DNA of 64,000 nucleotides from UBA6522 sp965221035 (GTDB lineage: Bacteria; Pseudomonadota; Gammaproteobacteria; Steroidobacterales; Rariloculaceae): assembly GCA_965221035.1 (NCBI GenBank), contig OZ244860.1:1488001-1552000 (forward strand), written 5' to 3'. Shown piece after piece: positions 1 to 8,308 of this stretch. Below the pieces are notes generated by a model that worked only from the letters and a program-made list of their open reading frames with translations, was not told the DNA's origin and ran no database searches. Numbering within the stretch: the first letter of the stretch is position 1; the number at the start of each line of letters is the position of its first letter. The position numbers and the translations under genes are program-made.

Positions 1-2027
1 CGCCGGCGCAGGAAATCTTCGGTCAGTTTACGGTCCAATGCGATCTGGCCGGACGAGCTGGCCGTGTCGTCGAGCAGCCAATCAGGGATATCGGCGCGGG
101 TGCGGGTGAATTCCATGGCGGAGACACCCACGAGAATCCGGTTGCCACTGAGGTTCCAGCAACCCTCCGGCGGGCGGCGAGACGCGTCGTATCGGTCGGG
201 GTCGAGCAGGCTTCCCAGCAACAGGCGCGGGCGTTCGAAGGCGCGTTCCTGGTAACTCGCCAGGCTCATGGGGGCGCACCACGACGGCATTGAGGCGCCG
301 TCGGGCAGGTTTTCCTCGAACAGTTCGCAGAGCACCATTGAAGCCAGGTTCAGCGCATCCACTGTCTGCCTGTGGGGTCCCGGCCTGGAAGCCGTGTGCA
401 CTTCACCGGCCCGCTCGCGGTCTGCCGCCTCGTCAAGCATTGCCACTGTCCGTTTCAGGAATTCCCGGTACAGCGCCGTGGATAACCGTTCCCTGATGTT
501 CGCCACCGACCGCTGCAGAGTTCGCCGGGCCACTACGTTGTCTCCCGGCAGCGCGGTGCGGGTGTAGATCATCAGGCAGCGTTTGACGATTTCCGGCTTG
601 AAGCTGCGGGCGTCGGCGTTCATCGACAGCGCGAAGCACGGGTATTCCGCGTAGGGAATGGTTTCATCCTTGACGATTTCGTCGGCGTAACGGTTGAAGC
701 GGTCGCGGGTCACGTCGTCGAAGACCACCGGAAAGCGCTTGTACGCCTGCTGCAGCCCGCGCAACTTGGCCGGCGTGAAATGCTGCGTTTCGACGATTCG
801 CGGATGGGAGAACATCGAGGCCATCAGCGTCTCGACCAGGCTCGTCTTGCCGCAGTTGCTGGACCCGTAGAGCACGGCGAACAGCGGCTGATCGAAGCTG
901 AAGGCGTTCTCGCGCAGCGCGGCGTTGCGCAGGTCGCACATCAGCGGCGCCATGTAGAACCAGCACATGAACGCGAAGTAGTCGTTCTGCAGGCGCGGCA
1001 CGTCGCCGACGAAACCGTTGTCGTAGTTGGCGAAGAACTCCATCCAGCACGCGGTGTCGGCGCGGACCTGGTCCGGGTCCGCTTCCAACTCCATCGCTTC
1101 GCCGGAAAGCACGAATCCGGTCGCAGTGCGGGACAGGTACGTGGGTGGAGTTCCATCGGCCTCGCGGGCACGGACGATCCGCACGATCTGCTTCACGATC
1201 CGGGGCCTGATCCGCAAGCGGTTCTCCCGGTCCGGCCGCAGTTCAGCCAACCCGCGGCGATAGGCCGGTGCGATGGCTTCGACCCGAGCGGCGACTTCGG
1301 GCACCGAGTAACCGGCCTCCTCGGGCCGTTCGGGCGGTACGAAAAGCGTCTCACCTTCCGGATCCGACTCCGCGTCGATCAAAGCCGGCGTCTCCTCGAT
1401 GCGTGCCGACTCCCTGTCGAGCGGCGGGGTCAGCGGCAGACGGCTGGTCGCGGCGTCGCGGACGGATTCGTACTGCGCCAGATAGTGGTTCCAGGCCGTT
1501 TCGTCATCGTCGAAGACGATCAGCGTCTCGGCCTGTCGGCCCGAGAAGGCCCGTTCCGACAGGTTCGCCGAGCCGACGATGACCCGCCGCTTGCCATCGC
1601 CTTCCAGCAGGTAGATCTTCGCATGTGCGATGGCGTCCTTGACGACGAAAAACCGCAGATCCCCATCGGCCACCCGCCGGTAGATCGCTTCTCGGGCCTC
1701 GTCGCGCAAGCCCTTGACGCCGAGGACGGCACCGGCCAGCTTGTCGCGCACCACGTTCTGAAACGCCAGAATCTGTGCCGCCTCTCGGGTAAGGATGCCG
1801 CCGTGGCCGAACACGCACTCGAACTCCTCGAACGGTTGAGTCGCCATCAGCTCGGCGATCATGGGAATGCTCGACGTGTACGTCAGCGCCCGCATCGAAC
1901 GGTAACCGTTGAAATAGTTGGGATGGAACGTTGCGACGGACCCGGCCGCCGCATGCACCACGTTCAGCGCCGTACGCCGTGTGGTGGACTCGGCGTCTTC
2001 GAACAGCGGGCTTTGTAACTCATCCAT
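1..2027 (-). CDS. PLD-like nuclease / P-loop ATPase fusion protein, C-terminus beyond window edge
   Basis: An uninterrupted frame runs leftward from an ATG at 2027 and leaves the window with 675 codons visible; I translated it segment by segment and found no stop. Residues about 1-200 look like a single phospholipase-D half: H135-A-K137 followed by E142 (HxKx4D with Glu for Asp), then GSAN at 152-155. Residues about 370-490 are a P-loop ATPase: Walker A GSSNCGKTS at 388-396, Walker B VVFDD at 434-438, a sensor-1-like N470 (ALSMN) and an Arg-finger candidate R483. The ATPase spacing recalls SF3/AAA-type helicases. PLD-family nucleases occur in restriction and anti-phage systems, so a DNA-directed defence role is plausible but inferred. 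One HKD half suggests dimerisation. Function is unproven and the C-terminus is unseen. Confidence 0.8.
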   Translation of the reverse strand, partial: MDELQSPLFEDAESTTRRTALNVVHAAAGSVATFHPNYFNGYRSMRALTYTSSIPMIAELMATQPFEEFECVFGHGGILTREAAQILAFQNVVRDKLAGAVLGVKGLRDEAREAIYRRVADGDLRFFVVKDAIAHAKIYLLEGDGKRRVIVGSANLSERAFSGRQAETLIVFDDDETAWNHYLAQYESVRDAATSRLPLTPPLDRESARIEETPALIDAESDPEGETLFVPPERPEEAGYSVPEVAARVEAIAPAYRRGLAELRPDRENRLRIRPRIVKQIVRIVRAREADGTPPTYLSRTATGFVLSGEAMELEADPDQVRADTACWMEFFANYDNGFVGDVPRLQNDYFAFMCWFYMAPLMCDLRNAALRENAFSFDQPLFAVLYGSSNCGKTSLVETLMASMFSHPRIVETQHFTPAKLRGLQQAYKRFPVVFDDVTRDRFNRYADEIVKDETIPYAEYPCFALSMNADARSFKPEIVKRCLMIYTRTALPGDNVVARRTLQRSVANIRERLSTALYREFLKRTVAMLDEAADRERAGEVHTASRPGPHRQTVDALNLASMVLCELFEENLPDGASMPSWCAPMSLASYQERAFERPRLLLGSLLDPDRYDASRRPPEGCWNLSGNRILVGVSAMEFTRTRADIPDWLLDDTASSSGQIALDRKLTEDFLRR

Positions 2028-2122
2028 TCGGGGTCGGGACCCTCCGCTTCTGGATCGGGCACCTCCGCCCTCGTCCCCCCGGTTCCCGGTTCCCGCGGCT
2101 TGTTCGGGGGGCCAGGCCCGAC

Positions 2123-2722
2123 CTACTCAGCGCGACCAGGAGGCGTGAACAAATGCCACTGGGAGCGCTCCGGCGGCGCGCTGGCGCAGTCCTGCATGTA
2201 GAGCGCGCGCCAGACGTGGGTCGGGTTGGAGGTTGGACGCGCGGTGTCGCCGGCGGTCATGCAGAGATCGGTCCCCACCAGTTGCACCTGTGAACGGTCA
2301 TTCATTTCAAAACGCTGAAATGCGGGTGCGTTCAGGTAGGGCTCCACGACACCACACTCCTTGACCATCAGCGAGTTGAATTCGAGCACCGACTCACCCA
2401 GCCCCATCGCGGTCACGCACCGATCGAGGGCGGGAAAATAAATCTCACCGTTCTCGGTGAGGAGAATCGAATCGTCCGGAGCCAGCGCGACTTTACAACC
2501 GTGCGCGATGAGGGGTTGGAGAAGGTCTTCCTGGCCGGGCCTGCCGAGCAGTTCCAGGCAGTAGCCGGTTTCGGCCCCGAGGTGTTCCAGCAGCTTCATG
2601 TGGTAGGTCTGCTCATCGGCAGCCGTCACATGGGAACCGCTCACCAGGACCCACGCGATCAGGGAAAGGGCGCAGACCATCCTTCTGTTGTCCTGCGGTG
2701 GATTGCTTTTGTTGGACTGCAT
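2123..2722 (-). CDS. Secreted ricin-B-like beta-trefoil protein
   Basis: The product is 199 residues. The start at 2722 is chosen because GAGAGG lies just upstream and the protein then begins with a basic stretch and a signal peptide (about residues 14-36, ending near VTAADE). The mature part has Cys-spaced repeats (YCLELLG, CVTAMG, DLCMTAG) and a terminal SQW motif (ERSQWHLF) typical of ricin B-type trefoil lectin repeats. A carbohydrate-binding or extracellular role follows from the fold and is inferred. It is divergent from the MerC-like gene, with a Zur-like box in the shared intergenic region, and lies 95 bases upstream of the PLD-ATPase gene in the same direction. Confidence 0.7.
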   Translation of the reverse strand: MQSNKSNPPQDNRRMVCALSLIAWVLVSGSHVTAADEQTYHMKLLEHLGAETGYCLELLGRPGQEDLLQPLIAHGCKVALAPDDSILLTENGEIYFPALDRCVTAMGLGESVLEFNSLMVKECGVVEPYLNAPAFQRFEMNDRSQVQLVGTDLCMTAGDTARPTSNPTHVWRALYMQDCASAPPERSQWHLFTPPGRAE

Positions 2723-2889
2723 AGGAACCTCTCCGTGAGTTGAGTCATGCTGGAAGGCGGGACCTTTTTCGCACTCTCTGTCTGCAAATTTGCGGTGGAC
2801 TGGAGTCGCGTCAACCAAAATGAAGTCGGAAACTCTGATCGAGTATGTTCATGCTGTGGCAAGAGCGCAAGTCACCGTTGCGGTCCTTG

Positions 2890-2906
2890 AGGGTACGTTA
2901 TAACAT
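2890..2906. promoter_or_regulatory. Putative Zur operator before the MerC-like gene
   Basis: AGGGTACGTTATAACAT matches the classical Zur consensus ATGTTATA-N-TATAACAT at 12 of 16 positions, with the right half (2899-2906) perfect. It contains the 8-bp palindrome GTTATAAC (2897-2904). It lies 25 bases before the MerC-like start codon and in the divergent region with the ricin-like gene. Operator function is inferred. Confidence 0.45.
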
Positions 2907-2930
2907 AGCCAGAATTGCAGGATTCAGCAC

Positions 2931-3347
2931 ATGGCATTGGAATCAAACTCGGCAGCGCGCCTGGATCTTTACGCGGTCGGGCTCTCGACGCTATGCGTGC
3001 TCCACTGTATCGCACTACCCCTGCTCGTGTCGCTGTTGCCGGCGGTTGCCCAGGCGGCAGATAGCGAGATTGTGCATCGAATTCTGGTCATCGTCGCGGT
3101 TCCCGTAAGTCTGCAGGTGCTCTGGAAGGCAAGGCCCTTGCATGGCAAGAGGCTGTTCGTCGGCGCGGCATTGGTTGGTCTCGTGTTGCTGTTGCTGGCC
3201 GCGTTCATGGACGCCTTGGAAGCGTACGAAGAACCGCTCACCGTTGCCGGTGGCGTACTTCTGGCCTCGGCGCACCTCTGGCACTGGATGCGAACATGCG
3301 GCAAGGGTGAAATCCACGGCCTCCCGGCCGAACCCGATGGAACTTGA
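2931..3347 (+). CDS. MerC-domain inner-membrane protein
   Basis: The product is 138 residues with four predicted membrane segments (about 15-35, 47-65, 74-92, 100-118). The first helix carries the paired cysteines CVLHC typical of the MerC family, and the C-terminal side has HLWHWMRTC. MerC proteins move or bind soft metal ions such as mercury. This copy stands without other mer genes, so mercury resistance is unlikely to be its main role. The start is supported by AGGA upstream. It lies 46 bases before a short Fur-family gene and behind a Zur-like box, which points to zinc or another divalent metal (inferred). Confidence 0.75.
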   Translation: MALESNSAARLDLYAVGLSTLCVLHCIALPLLVSLLPAVAQAADSEIVHRILVIVAVPVSLQVLWKARPLHGKRLFVGAALVGLVLLLLAAFMDALEAYEEPLTVAGGVLLASAHLWHWMRTCGKGEIHGLPAEPDGT

Positions 3348-3393
3348 TTGGCCGTGCCGGGAGTAATCGGCAGGATCCCGAGGGTACTTCAAA

Positions 3394-3768
3394 TTGGCGA
3401 TACGGTCGGCGAGTACGGCACCGCTGGCTGCGAAATGGCGTAAACTCGCCGAAGTGCGCTGCGCCGAGAAGGGCGAGCGGCTCACCCCGGCCCGATTGGC
3501 GGTCTACGCGGAAATGCTGACCCACGACCGGCCACTTTCGGCCTACGAACTCATCGCGCTTCTGGAGCAGCGCCAGAAACGCAAGATCGCGCCCCTGACC
3601 GTCTACAGGCATCTGGATTTCCTCACTCGAACCGGCCTCGTACACCGGCTGCAATCCGCCAAGGCCTACTTCCCTTGCGACCACCTCGACCACGCTCTTG
3701 ACTTGGCGGAGCACCTGCGACACTCAAGAATGTCATGTGATAAAGTCACGTATCATTCTGACGAATAA
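3394..3768 (+). CDS. Short Fur/Zur-family regulator lacking the usual C-terminal metal domain
   Basis: The product is 124 residues, read from a TTG codon (start uncertain). Residues about 17-85 match the Fur/Zur winged-helix DNA-binding domain: GERLTPARLAVYAEML, then LTVYRHLDFLTRTGLVHRL and FPCDH. In the family the next 60-70 residues form the dimerisation domain with CxxC zinc pairs; here the frame instead ends in about 30 unrelated residues with a single Cys. I checked the other two frames and found no convincing continuation. It may be a truncated Zur, a DNA-binding-only competitor, or a decaying gene. A second, full-length Zur-like gene lies at 12978-13469. Confidence 0.6.
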   Translation: MAIRSASTAPLAAKWRKLAEVRCAEKGERLTPARLAVYAEMLTHDRPLSAYELIALLEQRQKRKIAPLTVYRHLDFLTRTGLVHRLQSAKAYFPCDHLDHALDLAEHLRHSRMSCDKVTYHSDE

Positions 3769-3861
3769 CTCAGGAATAACCGCTGCCCGCCAAGGAGCGC
3801 CCGCTCGCGGTGGGCCTTCAATGAACGTTTTCCGGAACTTCAATCGCAGAGGACAAGCCAA

Positions 3862-4341
3862 ATGAAACGCGCAATCGCTACGCTCACAATCTCCAGTCTC
3901 GCCTTGATGGTCGGGACCGTCACGCGGGCTCAGGAGGGTCCACCCGAGTACGGGATGCCCATCACGGCCCAGCAAGCCAGCGCGGTGGCAGCCGCAGCTG
4001 TTGACACCATGGCCGAGAACGGCTGGCGGATGGCCGTCTCTGTCGTCGACCCTGCGGGTCATCTCGTTCACTTTGAGAAAGTTGACGGCACCCAAAATGC
4101 CTCCATCGAAATCTCGATGCGCAAGGCTCAAGCGGCCGCCGGTTTCAGACGGTCCACGCGGGTGTTCGCACAGGGTATCGCCAACAACCCCGCCCTCGCG
4201 ACGCTGCCCGGTGTCATTGGGTCACCCGGTGGAGTCCCCATCGTGGTGGACGGCCGCGTCATTGGTGCTGTGGGTTGCTCGGGTGGCACCGGAGACCAGG
4301 ACGAAGTCGCCTGCGAGGCGGGTGCTGCGGCGGCGCGCTGA
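3862..4341 (+). CDS. Exported HbpS/GlcG-family protein
   Basis: The product is 159 residues with a clear signal peptide (MKRAIATLTISSLALMVG, cleavage near TRAQE). The rest is a single HbpS/GlcG domain: alternating helix MTAQQ-type start, VSVVDPAGHLVHFEKVDG, SMRKAQAAAGF, and the C-terminal glycine-rich GVPIVVDGRVIGAVGCSGGT. Family members bind haem or corrinoid-like ligands, or have unknown roles. The export signal places it in the periplasm. It is convergent with the receptor remnant and ABC operon to its right, so it may serve the same uptake region, but this is inferred from position only. Confidence 0.75.
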   Translation: MKRAIATLTISSLALMVGTVTRAQEGPPEYGMPITAQQASAVAAAAVDTMAENGWRMAVSVVDPAGHLVHFEKVDGTQNASIEISMRKAQAAAGFRRSTRVFAQGIANNPALATLPGVIGSPGGVPIVVDGRVIGAVGCSGGTGDQDEVACEAGAAAAR

Positions 4342-4383
4342 GACGCTGTTGGTGTTGGCACACACGGGCCTGTTGACACTGCC

Positions 4384-4584
4384 CTAAAACCGCATTCGCA
4401 ACCCCGCTTCGATCGTGCGTCCCGGCTGGGGCGCCAGATCCTTGACGATGGAGGTGTGCAGCCGCTGCTCGTCGTCGGTCAGATTGCGTCCGGCGAGGAA
4501 CAGGTCGGCCGCCATGTCGCCCAGGAGAAAACGCCACGCGACACGCGCACGCAGGTCGTTGTAGGAGTCCGGAGGCACTGTCAA
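4384..4584 (-). pseudogene. C-terminal stump of a ZnuD-like TonB-dependent receptor
   Basis: About 66 residues are readable and correspond only to the last two strands of a TonB receptor barrel: LFLAGRNLTDDEQ, then HTSIVKDLAPQPGRTIEAG and the terminal aromatic in LRMRF. The HTS-x(2)-KD-x-AP-x-PGR pattern is typical of ZnuD-type zinc receptors at this position. The remaining roughly 600-700 residues of a receptor are absent: the next gene upstream on this strand is a DUF3526 permease. It is most simply a deletion remnant left beside the ABC operon. It has no start region of its own and is unlikely to be functional. Confidence 0.65.
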
Positions 4585-4642
4585 TGCTTTCGCAAGGGTC
4601 GCAAAAGACCACCGGGACGAAAGGGATCGTTTCGAATTTGCG

Positions 4643-6079
4643 TCACGTCCAGGATTCTTCGTCCTTCAGCCGCCGGCTCGCCGCGACCGCGAACAACAAT
4701 CCCGCGGCAAAAAGAAAAGCCAGCGGCAACGGGAATTCACCGCGAACTTCCGCCAACGTCCGGTCGACGAAGGTGAAGGCGCGCAAGTTGTCGAACTCGG
4801 CGGTTGTGATTCGATTGCGGGAGACAATGGCCGGGCCTACCGCATTGGCCAGCTCGAAGAGCGCTTGCCGGGACTGCTGCTGAAATCGGTATTGGCGCTC
4901 AAGATCGGCATCGGCCAGCAGATGGAGCAGCCGCTGCGCGACGATGGCCGGCGAAAGGTACTGCGCAAGTCCCAGCGCCCGCGCCCTCCCGCGTCGCGCC
5001 TCGTCAAAGCCGTCCACCAGCGGTGCAGTGACCTGGCGAGCGGCGTCGTTGGCCAGAAACGCGGCGCGATAGAACGAAGGCACTCCCTCGTCGCCCACCG
5101 TCAGTTCCGGATGGTCCGTCAGAAACCGGTCCGTGAGGCCCGCGAGGTCCCGGCTGGTCTGCGCTTCGACATCGCGCACCTCGGAAAGCAGGGCCAGGCG
5201 GGAAGGCGTGGGATAGATCGCCTCGGCGACAGCGGACACCAGCCCGGGCATCGCGAAGACGAGAACAAACCAGACTCCCGCCAATACGGCGGCCGACTGG
5301 GTCGCGTGCCGAAACCGGGCGACGAGGAACGCGATCAGGCACAGCCAAAAACCCCAATAGGCCAGGACGGCCGTCTGCCACCAGGCGAAACGGGCATATC
5401 GATCACCGCCGTCATCGTTAATGAATACGAGCGCGGACATCGCTGCGATCGCGACAAGCCAAAGCAACCCGTTGCGAAACAGCAGTCTTGTCCAAAGAAT
5501 GCGAACCAGGGAGACCGGTGCGCAGAGCGTCAGGGCCAGCGTCCCGCGGGCCCGCTCACGCGACAAGAGGTCGAAAGAAACCGCGATCATCATCAGCGGC
5601 ATCAGCACGACGGCGACCAGGGCGACATCGAACGAGCCCGCCGCCAGCATTTCCGGATTCTCGAACTGGTACTTTCCAAACAGGTTTGAGGGATTGTTCC
5701 AAGGCGAAATTTCGCTACTGAATGGGTGCAGGTCCGTATGCCCCACCGCGAAATCTCCAAGAGACCCGGGAGGCATTACCGCGGGGAAGGAGATATTCAT
5801 AGGGTTTGCCGCATAGGGCGACGCCTGGTCCGGAGCCTGTTCGGCATGGACCAGCTCCGCCCTCCAACTCAGCGCCGCCGCAGTCTGGGCGGCGACAAAG
5901 CCTTCAATACCCGCAATTCGTGCGTCGCGCCAGCGATCTCCGCTCCAGCCCGCGTACGCCACGGTCAGCAACACCAGCGCAACCGTGATCGCGGCGGGCC
6001 CGCGGAACAGGAACAGGGTCGCCTCCTGACGAAGGATCGCGCCGGACGCTGCTGTCGGGTTCAACCTGTTCTGTCGCAT
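4643..6079 (-). CDS. DUF3526 ABC transporter permease (cassette 1, second permease)
   Basis: The product is 478 residues. The start at 6079 overlaps the stop of the preceding permease (TGATG junction), showing translational coupling. It has one N-terminal membrane helix (about 24-42), a large extracytoplasmic segment, a cluster of helices (about 165-330), another long loop, and a final helix near the C-terminus (about 445-465). This is the arrangement of the DUF3526 / NosY-like ABC-2 permease family. It is the last intact gene of the receptor-ATPase-permease-permease operon and corresponds in position to the gene at 25651-26901 in the second cassette. Substrate and direction of transport are unknown. 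Confidence 0.8.
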   Translation of the reverse strand: MRQNRLNPTAASGAILRQEATLFLFRGPAAITVALVLLTVAYAGWSGDRWRDARIAGIEGFVAAQTAAALSWRAELVHAEQAPDQASPYAANPMNISFPAVMPPGSLGDFAVGHTDLHPFSSEISPWNNPSNLFGKYQFENPEMLAAGSFDVALVAVVLMPLMMIAVSFDLLSRERARGTLALTLCAPVSLVRILWTRLLFRNGLLWLVAIAAMSALVFINDDGGDRYARFAWWQTAVLAYWGFWLCLIAFLVARFRHATQSAAVLAGVWFVLVFAMPGLVSAVAEAIYPTPSRLALLSEVRDVEAQTSRDLAGLTDRFLTDHPELTVGDEGVPSFYRAAFLANDAARQVTAPLVDGFDEARRGRARALGLAQYLSPAIVAQRLLHLLADADLERQYRFQQQSRQALFELANAVGPAIVSRNRITTAEFDNLRAFTFVDRTLAEVRGEFPLPLAFLFAAGLLFAVAASRRLKDEESWT

Positions 6080-7500
6080 CAGGACGCGCCCTCTGCGCGA
6101 AGGGCGCGCCGTACGAGCACAAACGCCGCGCCTGAAGCCGCGATCACCCATGCCAACAGCAGGGCGGCGTCCAGCAGGTACAGCCGCCATGCCTGCCCAA
6201 GCGGCAGGGGCTGGTAGCTGAAGTCCCGGAATTGCTCCCAGACCTCCCTGCCCGCGGTGTACTCGGAGCCGGCCTCTCCCGAGTTGTACATGTAGTCCTC
6301 GTTCAGCATCCTGATCATTTCCCGCCGGTGATCCTCAGCCGCATTGACAAAGTGAGCCTGGTGGGCAAGGTCCGTTCCCGCGAATCCGCGTGAAAGGTTT
6401 CTGGCGGGAATAAGCGGGGTAAGCGGCGTGAGGGTCCGCGCGACGTCACTCTGCCGGGAGTGGCGCTGGTCGATCAAACCGAACACGCGCTCGAATTCCG
6501 GGAATGACAGCTCCTCGCTCCGCTGCAACACATAGGCGCCATAGGAGATCGGCAGGTCCTCCACTGCCGTCACGCCGTATTCATCGAGTGCCGCTTGCCG
6601 AATCGCCTCCTGACTGGCGGCGTCGGCGTAGTAGATGTCGGAAGCCGCCTGAAGCTGGGCCGACACGACCCTGGCGTCGGGCGACGGATACAAGGTTCTG
6701 CCCAGGTCCGCTGCCAGGCGGGGCGCGACAACGGTCATCAGCGCCCAGACGCAGATCAGTGTCAGCAGAGCCGCCTGCCGCGTGCGGAACAGGGCGGAGA
6801 CTCCGATCGCAACGGCCGCGCAGCAGAGGACATAGAGGAGGTAGAGCGCCAGCATCGAGGCGGACCTGGCCACCGCATCCAGGCTGATCGGGGCCGAAGC
6901 CCGCGCGAGCGCCACCGCGGTGACGGCGACGGAGAGGACCAGGAACCCCGGTAGAACCAGCCGAAGCCCGCCGACCATCTTGCCCAGAAAAAACGCCCTG
7001 CCCGAGATTCCGCTGGCGATCAGTTGCCGCAACGTTCCGTCTTCGCGTTCGCCGGCGACGCTTGCGCACATTGCGACGAAGATCAGCAGCGGCAAGGCGA
7101 CCAGAAACAGGGTTGCAGGCGACAGCTGCACGGAACGCGCGAGTTCGCCACTGTCTTCCGCGCGGCGAAATTCCGCGGGGTTCTGAAAGTGGGCCTCCAT
7201 CCAGAGCGCGATGCCCGCGTAGTCGTTGATTCCGGGGTCCACCAGCGACAGTGGCGAGGAGGAGCGAAACGCGTAGCGCGAGAAATGCGCCGCCGAATGC
7301 GGGTTGCGTTCCCCCTGGTTCAACCAGACCTCGCGGTCCACGAGTTCCGCGGCGGTTCTTTCCCTGGCGAACTCTGCGTCCCGCTGTGTGCCGATGAAGG
7401 TGCCCGCGGCAAGCAACACCACGCAAACCGCCGTCAGCACGACCACCAGCGACTCCCGCCGTGACTCCAGCAAGTCCTTGGCGGCGATTTCTCGGATCAT
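6079..7500 (-). CDS. DUF3526 ABC transporter permease (cassette 1, first permease)
   Basis: The product is 473 residues, with ATG at 7500. It has an N-terminal membrane helix (about 18-36), an approximately 120-residue periplasmic loop with a tyrosine/phenylalanine-rich start (HFSRYAFRS, PLSLVDPG), a helix block (about 130-260), a second large loop, and a C-terminal helix (about 435-460). The conserved cytosolic segment GEREDGTLRQLIASG is typical of ABC-2 permeases. It is clearly paralogous to the gene at 24215-25654, which shares the loop pattern (HYGHYVFRA, PLSMIDPG) and REREENTLAPLLAQG. It probably pairs with the downstream permease as a heterodimer driven by the ATPase at 7563-8294. Confidence 0.82.
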   Translation of the reverse strand: MIREIAAKDLLESRRESLVVVLTAVCVVLLAAGTFIGTQRDAEFARERTAAELVDREVWLNQGERNPHSAAHFSRYAFRSSSPLSLVDPGINDYAGIALWMEAHFQNPAEFRRAEDSGELARSVQLSPATLFLVALPLLIFVAMCASVAGEREDGTLRQLIASGISGRAFFLGKMVGGLRLVLPGFLVLSVAVTAVALARASAPISLDAVARSASMLALYLLYVLCCAAVAIGVSALFRTRQAALLTLICVWALMTVVAPRLAADLGRTLYPSPDARVVSAQLQAASDIYYADAASQEAIRQAALDEYGVTAVEDLPISYGAYVLQRSEELSFPEFERVFGLIDQRHSRQSDVARTLTPLTPLIPARNLSRGFAGTDLAHQAHFVNAAEDHRREMIRMLNEDYMYNSGEAGSEYTAGREVWEQFRDFSYQPLPLGQAWRLYLLDAALLLAWVIAASGAAFVLVRRALRAEGAS

Positions 7501-7562
7501 GTGTCAGCCTCCCACTGCAATTGCTGCATCCTCCGTTTCCAAATCGCCAGCCGGAAAGCGCG

Positions 7563-8294
7563 CTAGTTGACAGGCGCGTCCTTGAGGTGCTTCATGTAGA
7601 TGTCCTCGATTTCCTTGGCGTCGAGCGCTTTCGCATCAAGCTCCTGGACCAGCCTTCCCCGCATGATGATGCCGATGCGGTCGGCAACTTCCCGGGCGCG
7701 GAAGATGTCGTGGGTTGCCATCAATACGCCGCGGCCGCCGTCGCGCAAGGCCAGAATGCGTTCGCCAAGATCCCTCGCCGCGGACGGATCCAGCCCGGAC
7801 AGCGGCTCGTCCAGGAGGATCGCCGGAACGCCCTTTGCCAGCGCGATGGCGATCCCGACCTTTTGGCGCATCCCCTTGGAATAGGTCGCCACGCGGCGAC
7901 TGTGCGCTTCCTCCGGCAGGCCGGCTTCCACGAGAACGGCGGACAGTTCCTGCACGCCTTGACTCTGACCGGCCACCTTGGCGAAAAAGGTCAGGTTCTC
8001 AAGGCCGGTCAGCTTCTCGTACAGAGCGACGCGCTCGGGAAGATAGGCGACGCGACGCCGCGCAGCGGCCGGATTCGAATTCACGTCGATGCCGTCGATG
8101 CGCGCCGCGCCCCGGTCAGGCTTGTGGAATCCCAGAAACAGGTTGATCGCGGTCGTCTTGCCGGCGCCATTCGCGCCGAGCAAACAGCACACCTCGCCGC
8201 CGGACACCGCCAAGTCCAAGCCGCGCAGCGCCGTCACGCTGCCGTAATTCTTGGACAGCCCCTCGGCCTCCAGAACGTGTGTGGAACCGTCCAT
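7563..8294 (-). CDS. ABC transporter ATP-binding protein (cassette 1)
   Basis: The product is 243 residues, a single nucleotide-binding domain: Walker A GANGAGKTT, Q-loop region YLPERVALY, signature YSKGMRQKV, Walker B AILLDEPLSGLDP and H-loop ATHD. The degenerate signature SKGMRQK is usual for NosF/CcmA-like exporter ATPases that work with ABC-2 permeases. It lies 14 bases behind the TonB receptor and 62 bases before the DUF3526 permeases, so the four genes look like one operon. Its paralogue at 23496-24218 keeps the same signature and organisation. Confidence 0.88.
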   Translation of the reverse strand: MDGSTHVLEAEGLSKNYGSVTALRGLDLAVSGGEVCCLLGANGAGKTTAINLFLGFHKPDRGAARIDGIDVNSNPAAARRRVAYLPERVALYEKLTGLENLTFFAKVAGQSQGVQELSAVLVEAGLPEEAHSRRVATYSKGMRQKVGIAIALAKGVPAILLDEPLSGLDPSAARDLGERILALRDGGRGVLMATHDIFRAREVADRIGIIMRGRLVQELDAKALDAKEIEDIYMKHLKDAPVN

Positions 8295-8308
8295 CTATGC
8301 CCCTGTCC

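Noticed and set aside
780..2018. A 412-codon plus-strand frame opposite the PLD-ATPase gene
   Set aside because: The minus strand encodes recognisable HKD and Walker motifs without stops; the plus frame has a biased composition and no homology I recognise.
3731..3760. ATGTGATA-containing Zur-like sequence at the end of the short Fur gene
   Set aside because: Only one half-site matches; the other half is poor and it is 100 bases from the next start.
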